From: Perca fluviatilis
Taxonomy: Eukaryota > Chordata > Actinopteri > Perciformes > Percidae
Direction: 5' to 3'
NCBI RefSeq assembly: GCF_010015445.1
Contig: NC_053129.1
Span: forward strand, 19,692,749 to 19,756,748
DNA: 64,000 bases
In this document: piece by piece, positions 42,501 to 64,000 of the stretch
Layout: every line of letters starts with the position of its first letter
Position numbering within the stretch: position 1 is the stretch's first letter
The notes under the pieces: model-generated
Database searches by the model: none
What the model was told of the DNA's origin: nothing
Seen by the model: only the letters and a program-made list of their open reading frames with translations
Translations under genes and position numbers: made by a program

Positions 42501-44965
42501 AATAAGTTCCTTCCCGAGCCTATTTTGCAGCGGCACCTTGGCTCTGCCCGGTGCTTATGAGGATTATGATTGGTTTAAAGAAATGCCAATAAACCAGAGC
42601 ACGTTTTGACGTGCACGTTTTGTGGACTAGCCAGACCCTCCTCAGCAGCGCTGTGGAGGAAGGTCTGGCAAAGCGAGATTAGAGTAAGAAAAAAGTCTTT
42701 GTCTTGAAACAAAAAAAAGCAAAAAAGTTATTTCAAAGTAAAAGTTAATATATTTTCACACACCCCAGCTTACCCTCGAGTGCTGCAGATCGAGCTCATG
42801 AGTGCCACCTCCAGACACTGAATGGCCAGTTCATCAGGTACAACGAGTCCCTGGGAGAGATGCTTTTTCATCTGGACAGCCAGATCAGTGTGCTCATGAT
42901 TGTTAAGCACCGTACGCATAGCGCCGCCAATGGACAGACAGGCCAAGCCATATTTCTGAGCAAACATCTGTGCCACTGGAGAGTTAAAGCAAAGTGAGAG
43001 AAATGCAGAATGTGAATAATAGAAAGAAGAGAGAGATAATCGTAAAAAAAAAAAAAAAAAAGGATTATTTTCCAGCTGTCTTGAGTCTTACCAGTGGTTT
43101 TTCCAGATTTGGGTGGTCCAACAACAGCTATTTTAATAGGAAGGGACGGGGTGGGCTTTGGCTGCCTAAGGTACTTCAAGGGGTTCAGCATAAATGTGTT
43201 ACGGTTCTCCTTAGTTGCAAAAAAGTAGATAAACTGATGGAAGATTAGGGGATATGTGGTATTGAGGGGCCACTGCAGAGGCTGGATCACATCTCTCTCT
43301 TTGTAGTGCTGTAGAAGGGGGACATTTCACAGAGTTCTGCTGATTAACATGTCAGCAAAAAAGAGTAAAGGTGTACTAGTAGTTGAAATACAAATCGTGG
43401 CCTCATCCCACAGATGCTAAAAAAGACACAGTGACCATTCCTAAATGAAGCCTACCTTTATGGGGTCCCAGCAGCCAAAGGCGCTGTGGAGCTTATAAGA
43501 GGAGAGCAGCAGCTTATGTGCCAGGCTGTATGAGATGGGTTGGCATTTTTGGAAGAGTGACTCCCTGTTGGTCACCAGGGGCTGGATTTTCTGGAGCAGC
43601 TTCTGCTGAGTGATCCGGAGCTTACGAGATGCACTGATTGACACTGAGGGTATGTTTAGTTCACTCAGGAGCTCCTGATCATAGAACAGCACAAAGCAGA
43701 ATTTATGAGCATTAATAAAGTACAATATGTAAACTTACATTATGCAGAGCACATAAAGTCACATTAGGTTTATCTTAGGACCAACTTGTGTCTCTGTAAA
43801 GTCAAAGGATGTCAGAATGTAAAATGTTTGCAAGTATCTATCAGAGTCGTAACGTTTAATGATGACAATTTGTTTCAAGTATTACCTTGTGTGTTATGGC
43901 TTAGACTATTGTAGTAAATCTTATATAGATTATAGAACTCTCCTGACTGTCCTTGAAGCAAATATTAAATAATAGCAGAAATGGGTGAGGGAAGCAAATA
44001 CGTATGTCTGGCTAGTTAATTGCCTTCACTGGGTTTTGTGTCTTTGTACCATAACAGTAACAAGGCTGTTTTCATCCTTCACATAACGCTCTGCTATCTC
44101 CATCTCCAGCCTCTCAGACGCTGCCTCCTCATTCTCTTTATTCTCCATGTCTTTGTTATCCTCTTCAAAAGGAAACTCTTCCTCCAGCATGGCCTCTATC
44201 TCTTCCTCCATGTTGCCTGCAGTTTCATCCTCTTCATCATCTTCTTCATCCTCAGAATATCTGAGCTGATGAGTTGGAGATAGGAGGAATAGGCATTAAG
44301 CAGTGATGAAGAGGGGATGACGGTGTGGTTATAATTAGTTTGCTTACTTTGTTTTTGGCTGCCTTCGTGAGTTCAGCCCTTCTCTCAGCAATGCTGTTCT
44401 CCTGTACCAAAGAGATAGCTGTACTCACACAATCTATAGACATTGTCAGGACAGACATGCATGTACTAAAGTTTGCAGAGAAATGATTCTACCAAGTTGT
44501 CACTTGCTTACCCGGTTCTGCTTACGTAGATCATAAAGGAGGTTTAGCTGTGCTTCACGGCGGTTGTGGCGCTCACGCCACTTCTCCAGGTATGTCGGCA
44601 ACAGACGCTTCTGAACATCTGTGACATCCACCACCAAATTTACCACAACATCAGGGAAAAGCTGTTGCTGCAAAATGTACTGCACCTCATCGGGATTTTG
44701 AGGAAAGCCCTCCAAAATAAAACCTGTAGACCTACAAGGTGGAGAAAAATGCAATTAAAAGACACACACAATGTATATATAATGAGTTAAGGTACATAAG
44801 GTGTAAAATATAGAAGTGTAAGGATGTGAAAGGTCTATATGTGATGCCTGGGATTTTTAAGTGAAAGTGAAAGAAGCAGAATGGGAGCATGAGAGATTAA
44901 GAGATGTATAAAGATTTATCAAAGAAAACATTTTTAAATTTGATGAAGTATGCTTAGTCGCCCTC

Positions 44966-45001
<36 letters not shown>

Positions 45002-48000
45002 AACTACATGTATGGTTCCTGATTCCAGTATGGTGCAATAATCATATCCAGGATCTCTGGGGTAAGTGGATCTCCGTCAGACAGGTATGCTTTGATAGCC
45101 GTTTCCTCATCAGTCAGGACCACTTCCTGCTGTAGACACAGAGTAGCACATGCACAGTATTTCAGTGTCAAAATATCCTAATTCTTTAACATTCTTGTAA
45201 TTCTTGTCTTTGATCTTGCTACAGAGAAAGTTAATTGAAGCTGACCTCCATGTCATTCGTGTTGTCGGAGTTCTCCCCCATCTCCTCCTCGTCCTCCCCC
45301 CTGGCTTCCTCTATCAGAGCCTCCAAGTCCTCAGCAGACTCTTCTGGAGACTCCAACTCATCAGAATAAGGTACCTGCTCCTTTGTCTTGGCCATGATGA
45401 GCATTTGGAGTTGCTCCCTGAACTGAATATGGAAAATGCCAAGCTGCTGGGCGAGCCACTCACCCTGAGTGGTCTTGCCTGACCCTCGGGTACCAAGCAA
45501 AAAGATACGCAGGGCAGGAGGCTTGGACAGAAGAAGATAGAAGAAACTTGTTAGGTATTTTTGCTTTACTTACAATGACTTTTTCTTTTCTTCTTATGTC
45601 AGTTTGTACCTTGAGAGGCACAGTCTGTGCAACAAAACATGCAGGGTTTTGAAGGAAAGAGTCCCTGGCTGCTTGGCTCGAGAAAAAGTAGTTCTTCTCA
45701 CGGTACTTGGCTGCAATTTCACCCGTACAGGGCCACAGGACGTTGTGGTTTTTTAAGGCCACAGGGCAGAAATTATGGGTATCGCCTAATACTCTCTTGG
45801 TTGTTGCGACCCCCTGCTGTCATTGAGAGGAAGGAGATGCTGTTAAAGGTTTGTTTATATGTTTAATTAACAACATAGCAGTAAGACAGGCCTCCATCTT
45901 CAGTATCTTCAATTATATATAGGATTATAAACTTGTCATTTATAAAGTCAAAAAAGACATGTTTACTGACTTCTTCCTCCTCAGCTGCATCATTGTCACT
46001 GCTGCCTTCCTCGGCTCTCTCCAGCTCAGCTAAGGCCTCCATATCCGCCGCCTCCTTGTCCAGGTCTGTTGCTGACAGTTCCCAGGACACATACTGAAAG
46101 GGTTCTAAAAGTCAAGCATGTAAACCAGATTGGATTATTATCAATAATTAAAAAAAAACAATTGTCATAAGTTATTATGAATAATTATTATAGTTATAAT
46201 ACATTTAACTGAAACCTGACCAACGTGCGGTTTGTGGTGTTAACAAAATTCAAGACTGGGATTGATACTTCAAGAAGGGTTAAACTCACTCTCCTTGATA
46301 AGGACCATCTGTTTAAGCAGGTCTTCGGGGCTTTTGTCACCAATCTTCAGTACTGAGTGTGGGATAGTTAAAGCGGACTGCATTTGGTCCCATTCGTACA
46401 CAAACTGTTGCAGTTGCATTTTATAGTCATTCATCTCCGGGCCGTCTGGATAACCCAAGTCCCAATGATCAGGTAGTACCACAGCTGGAGCGACAAATTA
46501 ATGAGAAGGAGATGGCGGTCCAGAGTTTGAGATGGATGGAAAACGTTTAGTTCAATGCTACTTTTATGGTGCTTACACACACTGTAGTATGTAAATACAG
46601 AAAGGTGTGTGGATGCACGGGGCTGGTGGTGTCATTTTCTACAAAGGACATTAATGAATGCTTTAAAAACAGTGCTGGTCAAATTTTACAGGATCAGGGA
46701 GCCTTTGTGAATTTAGGCTGACAGTTGGTACCTTCGGTCTCTTCAGCAACTGTCTCTAGATTTGTTTGCAGCTCTGCAGGCTTGGCCTCTACCTCCGATT
46801 CTGGGTCCTTCTGTTTTCTAAAATGGAGAGAAATTAAGCACAAGAACAAAAGCCCCATAAACAACCAATTCCAGATATAACAACCCATAAAATTTGACAG
46901 CATCATTGCACCTCCACTCACAAGACCAGTTTCTCCTTCTTAGATTGTTCGTGCTGCAACCTCTTGCTCACTGCTTTGTCCACGCTCTCCTTGTTCTTCT
47001 CATACAATCTCTTCAAAACTGTTCAACACATTTAAGTGCAGTGAAACATGATCACAGACAGAACTCAAATATAGACTTGACTCTATATACTCTATATAAA
47101 ACAACAACTTGTTAGCGTTGTTACTGTGTCTCGTACCTTGATTGCTATCATTGTCTTGGAGACAGAAGAGAGTGTCTGGCAGGATTCCAGCTTGCTGTAA
47201 GACTTTCATTTGGGAAAAGTTCTTGGGAAAGTTGTCAAGCACCCAGCCAGTTCTGACATCTGCACCAGTGTCAGCCTCTTCAATCTGTAACATCACAATT
47301 ATTAAGCAACACCCCTGCAAACTGTTTATAGTTGTACTATACGTCTAAATGGTGGTTCATTCATTTGGTTTAACTTTCTAATCATATATACTGTATATGA
47401 TAAATGGCAACATTTATGTTAAATATACTTTTTCTCCAAATACATTCAATACATTTCCAACAACAGTCACAACAAAAATGTAGAAGGAATGCTCTTTTTT
47501 TTTTAGAAGCAAAAAGCTTGCAGTGTAAATGCAGCTGCCATGTTTCAGATTTTATAACATACCTCTTTTACACGCTTCTCCAGTACCTCAGCATACAGGC
47601 TGAAGGGAGATGTGCTTTGATGTTTGGCTTCTTCCATCGCAGTGAGCACCATGGTTTGTACCTCTGGATGATCCTCTGTCACTGAGAACAGCAGAAAACA
47701 TTTGCACACAAATACAGTGTAGGCTGCCACATAATCTCGACTCACACTGAGCTCCGAAACTCTGGGGACACAACATAGCGTGACCAGACTACCATTTGTG
47801 ATGTGTACAGTACGTGTAAAAGATTTTGAAATGGTTAATTTATCCATGTCCGTTTATCTGCATGTGTGTTTGCGCCAAAGAGAGACAGAAAGAATAAAGA
47901 GAAGGTTTCTACATCTTACCTTCTACAGAATTGGTTTCATCGGATGAAATATATCAGAACATTAATTCTGTGTCTGACAGTATACGTCAAATAATGCTGT

Positions 48001-48186
48001 ATACTACATGGTATTTCAAAGGGCTGATGTGTGATATAATTTATATAATTTGTTAGTAGAATAGTTATTAATAGTAGTGAATATCATTTTTATTTATTGA
48101 TGGTTTATTTGATAGTGACAGATACAGTATACATAGATAAACTAAAGACAGCTAACCCATCGTCCTCGTCATCATCATCATCATTG

Positions 48187-48220
<34 letters not shown>

Positions 48221-49227
48221 TATCATTATCATTATCATTATCATTATCATTACCACCAACAAAACTCAACTTACCTGAATTCTGTCCGACATCCTTCTCC
48301 ATCTTCATCTTGATTTTTTCTATAGCAACCTGTGTTGTCTCCTCTTTGATTTTGTCAAGCCTCTCCTGCTCAACCTTGTCCAGAACTGGCTGCACCAGTA
48401 CCTCCATATCAAGCATCAATGCCTTGTAGTGCTGAGCTAGAAGCTTACATAGAGTGGTCTTCCCTGCCTGTGGAGGTCCAATGATGGAAACTCTGCAAGG
48501 GAGCCTGGGCATCGGAGGAAGTAAGTACCATCGGGGGTTTGTGAAAAACTTCTGGCAGGCCTCCTGAGATGAGAGGATGTACAATTTGTCCTGGAAGCTG
48601 CGCAGGGGTTGAAATGAGAGTTGGTTGACATGTTTACCCAGTCTTATTTGAAGCTATTGGATAGATTCCTCACCTGGCCACAGCCTACAAAAGATCACTC
48701 ACCCCACACATAATTCAGGCTTGCCAGGAATGACTTTGCCCTCCCTCAGAGCAACAGGACAAGTTCGGCCCCAGCGGCTCCTTCTCCATTTAAAGCCGGG
48801 AGCCACTGTCCTGGACGAGGACATGACTCTCATTAGGTCCTCCTGGAAAAGAGATGGACTCAGGATTAAACTACTTCTAGTTATATTGAGAGTTAATTTA
48901 GTGGAGGGAGTATGTTTAAAATGCCTGTTAGTGCATCATTTAAAAAAAATAAAAAATAGCTCTTGCATCAGCCTTACCTTTGTGTTAATAGTTTAAATGT
49001 ATGGTGTTTTGAATACTGTTTTTTTTGTAAATAAAATATGAATAAGGTCAATAATGGCAGACCGTGTCAATGTCTTCTGGCAATTCTTCATCATCATTCT
49101 GGTTGAGGAGGACTGGAATGGAGACACGCTTTATTGCCATGGATCCAAGACGGGACATTACAGACTAGAGACAAAACAATCAACAAAATAAAGTCAGCCC
49201 ACACAATACATAGGTAGTTAACCCTCT

Positions 49228-49267
<40 letters not shown>

Positions 49268-51331
49268 TATAGCACTGCTGTCTCACACCAGCGCCAGACT
49301 AACATTGCCTGCAAATTAAAAACACAATATGGTGACAAAATCTATTCAACAGCATATTGTATGCAACATTTTATTGTTCATTATCTTGTTTGTAAGACTG
49401 TAGCATGTATTTCCTGCAGACGGTTCATTTATCCCTAGTGTACCAAGTGCAGCTCTTCAGGTGTGTTGTTTCCGTCCAACTCCAACAGGTAGAGGGGGTT
49501 GTGTTCTGTCATGTAGTCCTGAAAAATATTACTTTTGTCAAGGGTGAAATTAATTGAACCAATCTGATATAATTTAGAACATCATATTAACGTGGATCTT
49601 TAGATGAGGCTGTGTTAGTCAGACCTTCTCTTTATCAGCAGTTACAGTATATCTCAGATGAGGTCTTATGATATGGCTTTTTAAATAAAGGTCAAACTTT
49701 TACACAAACGCAATATCTCTGACTGCACTCTGGCGTGTAAGAAAAATCACCCTGATTGCCCCATCAAAGCTGTTTGAAATGTATCATGTGGCTGTACATG
49801 ATGATCCAATAATTTAGATTGTGTAAGAAATGGATGACTTCATTTCAAATGATTAGCCCAACAAACAGCTGCATTATGTGTGGAGAGTGACACGTTTATT
49901 TAACTTCTTAATTAAAGTGTAAGCCATTCAGAAATTTTGAAGCCCTGGGTAACTCACCTCCAGTGGTCTGAGCATGGTATTCTTGTACATGGTGAGTCTA
50001 GTAAAAGCATTTCTGGCCAAGTTTTCTGGTGTCCACACCATCTGGTCAATAATATCTTTTTGGAGTTCTTCTCCCCCAGCCTGCAAGAAAAGAAAAACAA
50101 AAAAAAATTAACTAAATTAGAATGAAAAAAGTCCAAATAATACAACATAATGAAATTGGGGAATGCCGGAAATAATCATCATCATCATCATTATTCAAAA
50201 CCAAATTACACCAAACACCAAAGACAGGAAAGGTTAAAACCAGTGGCAAGAGTTGTTTTCTCTCAACCTTACCTGCTCCTCCTCATCCTCATCCTCCACT
50301 TCCTGGTCCTTGTTCTCCTTCTTCATGTTAAACACCTCCTCACGCTTCCATTGATCCCTGTTGTACAGCTGCCCTGTCTGTGGGTGCTGCTTCAGACCTG
50401 ACAGCCGGTGGACCAGGTCGTTGTCTGCACACTGGTGGAAGATGGAGATGGAAGATGGAAGATGTATATGGAACTTCCAAATACTTAAAAGGTTATTTAA
50501 AAAAAATAAAAGACATTGCTTGAATCAATTGCTGCTTGTTGACATGCACAACTCTAAATGGAGGGCATGTGGATAACCTTGATGTTGATGATGAAATCAG
50601 GTGTTAGTTTGACGTTTTTGATCAGCTCAAGCTGCTCATGAATCTTCAGACATTCTTCTGACAGGAATGGTAGGCAGCTCAGTACATACCCTGTATTACA
50701 ACATATGTGTTATCAAGTGCAAGCAGTGGCTTGCTCACATAGTGTTGTTTTGAATGACAATTACAATTTACCGTAGTGCTCCACATGGTGTGAGTTAAGC
50801 CTGTCAAGAATCAGCTGGAGCACCATTTCTTCTGGTATACTTCTTCCCTCAGATAAGATATTCAAGATCTAAAATGGTCAGAGCAATTCATACACCATAA
50901 AAAAGATGCATACATATGTATGTAAAACACATGACATAAAAGGGACAGTTAACCTTTCTGTCCTATGACACAAGTAATTATACTCACCTCTACACCTTGC
51001 TTTGTTTTATTTTTAATGTGTGTGTTGAGCAGATCTGTATCTGAAATATTATAAAAGATGATAAATATATATATCTGAAATATGTTGGTACAATTAAAGA
51101 CCAGAAATACAGCAAATTGAACTCACCATCAATTAAGATACACTTCCAGGACTCTGCAATGTTTTTGGCCAAGGTGGATTTTCCAACACCCTGTCACAAA
51201 AAATGCCATGTCATTGGGTTATATGACATGGAACATAGCTAGAAGAAAATAAATGCCAGTATTTTGATGTGATGTGGTTGTATACATGCAGATGTGTTCT
51301 CTTAAATCTTCACCTTTACCCGAGGAAGACC

Positions 51332-51421
<90 letters not shown>

Positions 51422-51736
51422 ACCGGTCTTCCAACTATAATGAAGCAGGTGGGTTTGGCAAGAAGACTCTCTCTCTCAGCATCATCTTCTATTAGGTTGT
51501 CCAATAACCGGTCCACTTAAGCGTATATAACATATCAATGAACAGAGAGAATCAAAAGTCATAAACAGAGGGTATCAAACTGTCAGTTGCTTGTAACGTT
51601 AACGTTAATCTGACGATTTAGCTACCTATCCTGCCGTTTCTTATAAAATTGTCGTTATAAAAGTTGACTATATCACAGGTAACGTTAATTGCTGACATAT
51701 TTCAACGGAAATGTTCTTACCGTTAGTTTTGGTCAT
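39594..51736 (-). CDS. ak9: Adenylate kinase 9, complete
   Basis: Coding exons, 5' to 3': 51721-51736, 51424-51515, 51127-51190, 50988-51040, 50772-50868, 50578-50690, 50273-50431, 49958-50080, 49444-49518, 49063-49164, 48703-48842, 48275-48597, 47563-47681, 47137-47284, 46922-47018, 46732-46817, 46290-46484, 45971-46104, 45610-45813, 45246-45521, 45008-45129, 44512-44731, 44348-44401, 44050-44265, 43456-43674, 43092-43308, 42774-42975, 41933-42079, 41593-41810, 41242-41438, 40792-40961, 40404-40502, 40137-40239, 39894-40008, 39594-39802. All phases join into 1707 residues (human 1911). Four P-loops mark repeated kinase modules: GRPGVGKST (34-42), GPPQAGKTT (385-393), GTRGSGKTT (790-798) and GPPKSGKTT (1213-1221). 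Acidic, coiled linkers separate them. The C-terminus keeps repeats of the FCPV-type motif ([12 protein letters not shown]). Ak9 is a nucleoside mono/diphosphate kinase found in the cytosol and nucleus of human cells and linked to sperm motility. Two acceptors are NAGNAG-like (near 45129 and 45813), so single-residue variants are possible. Confidence 0.97.
42121..42226. repeat. (AGAAT)n-tailed interspersed repeat fragment
   Basis: An AGAAT tandem run is followed by TAATAGCCTTTATTGTCATT, a motif seen at the ends of common fish retroelement copies. It lies beside the hAT-type element in the same ak9 intron. The family is not assigned. Confidence 0.4.
42235..42680. mobile_element. Non-autonomous hAT-type element in ak9 intron 27
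   Basis: Perfect 8-bp direct repeats AGAGTAAG flank it (42227-42234 and 42681-42688). The right end GGTCTGGCAAAGCGAGATT is the familiar end of a high-copy fish element, and the left end ACTAGTCTATATCCAAGACG is a degraded counterpart. There is no coding capacity. Confidence 0.75.
48162..48252. repeat. (ATC)n/(ATTATC)n microsatellite beside ak9 exon 12
   Basis: A run of ATC and ATTATC units begins 22 bases downstream (in the sense of ak9) of the exon 12 donor. On the gene strand it reads GAT/GATAAT, so unspliced RNA would be translated as an Asp/Asn run. This read-through is not part of the protein. Confidence 0.95.
49230..49265. repeat. (CA)n microsatellite in ak9 intron 9
   Basis: Eighteen CA units on the plus strand, between ak9 exons 9 and 10. 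Confidence 0.95.
51337..51420 (-). repeat. (CA)41 microsatellite at the 5' end of ak9 intron 2
   Basis: On the gene strand the intron begins GTAAA and continues directly as about 41 CA repeats, which fill over a third of this 233-bp intron. CA repeats close to a donor are known binding sites for hnRNP L and can regulate splicing. Confidence 0.97.
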
Positions 51737-63426
<11,690 letters not shown>

Positions 63427-64000
63427 GTATCCTTTGAGCATTGTCAAGTCAGTTTTGTTTGTGCATTGCAGAATTGTTTGGCTGTTGCTTTGATTTATGT
63501 GTTTATGTATAAAAAATATATGCCATATAAACTGTATAGCACCTTCATGGGATTTTGTTGGGACATAACATCTGTCAGCATTGATTAATTTGATTAGTCG
63601 CACACAAGTACAGCAGAAGACAACTTTTATCTCTCGCAATGTTGTGCTTTGTTGGTACTCCCCCTCATCTCTCAGCCCCAGCATCACTTGTTGAACTGCG
63701 CTCGGCCTCCATCACAGCACGTGGATTACACTTGCTAAACGAGCGAGTGAGAGTGTGATTCACTACAAAACTGCAGAACCAATTTGTATTTATTCATAGG
63801 GCTTTATCAAAACAAGTATTATGGCAATTAAGCAAATGGTTACATCATGTATGTAAACACCGGCACGTGCATGATAGCTCCATCTGCTATCTGCAGGGAA
63901 AAGGCAGCAACATTGTGCATATTTAATCAGATAAGCCACGTTATTTTTTTTCTTTTTGGATTGAAGACAAAACCCATGTTTTGCCTTTCATGTTAGTGCT
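63427..64000 (+). other. Start of fig4 intron 7, to the window edge
   Basis: The next conserved Fig4 segment is not found before the window ends, so this is intron. It holds no repeat ends or other features that I recognise. Confidence 0.6.

Noticed and set aside
48105..48274. Poly-Asp/Asn tail extending ak9 exon 12
   Set aside because: It reads through a good donor (G|GTAAGT at 48275) into an ATC/ATT microsatellite, and splicing there keeps the conserved frame.

Overview
This is nuclear DNA of a teleost fish, probably a percomorph. It holds large, intron-rich vertebrate genes with GT-AG introns. The introns and intergenic stretches carry fish-type repeats: Tc1/mariner, many hAT-type elements with 8-bp target duplications, TTAA-targeting foldback elements, an L2-like LINE, a tRNA-derived SINE and long CA/GT microsatellites. 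Five protein-coding genes are supported. All splice sites were read by eye and the phases were summed; every complete gene gives an uninterrupted frame.

Layout: (1) 2094-5124, minus, a two-exon gene of the RDD1/C1orf115 family. (2) 7282-10540, plus, a Bucky ball/Velo1-family germ-plasm organiser. (3) 10.8-19.7 kb, a gene-free mosaic of nested palindromes and DNA transposons. (4) 20817-38107, plus, smc6, complete at 26 coding exons and 1086 codons. (5) 39594-51736, minus, ak9, complete at 35 coding exons and 1707 codons with four P-loops. (6) 52843 to the window edge, plus, the first seven coding exons (about 262 codons) of fig4. smc6 and ak9 converge. ak9 and fig4 are head to head across 1.1 kb, an adjacency known from other vertebrates.

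The most interesting observation is that the buc-smc6 block is bracketed by a diverged inverted duplication: 4345-5732 on the left and 37797-39372 on the right. It spans the smc6 last intron, the 3' flank and rdd1 intron 1. The two copies have lost opposite exons. The right copy keeps the smc6 last exon and lacks rdd1 exon 1; the left copy keeps rdd1 exon 1 and lacks the smc6 last exon. The simplest model is that rdd1 once lay directly downstream of smc6 and that an inversion with staggered breaks duplicated the junction, after which each copy decayed reciprocally.

Other points: the L2 LINE tail abuts and appears to form the polypyrimidine tract of the fig4 exon 2 acceptor; fig4 has a GC-AG intron; a 15-bp perfect inverted repeat buries the 3' splice site of one smc6 exon; and about 41 CA repeats begin six bases into an ak9 intron. 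I see no bacterial, viral or CRISPR-like system. The genes do not form a pathway: Smc6 acts in DNA repair, Ak9 in nucleotide phosphate transfer, Fig4 in phosphoinositide turnover, and Buc in germ-plasm assembly.
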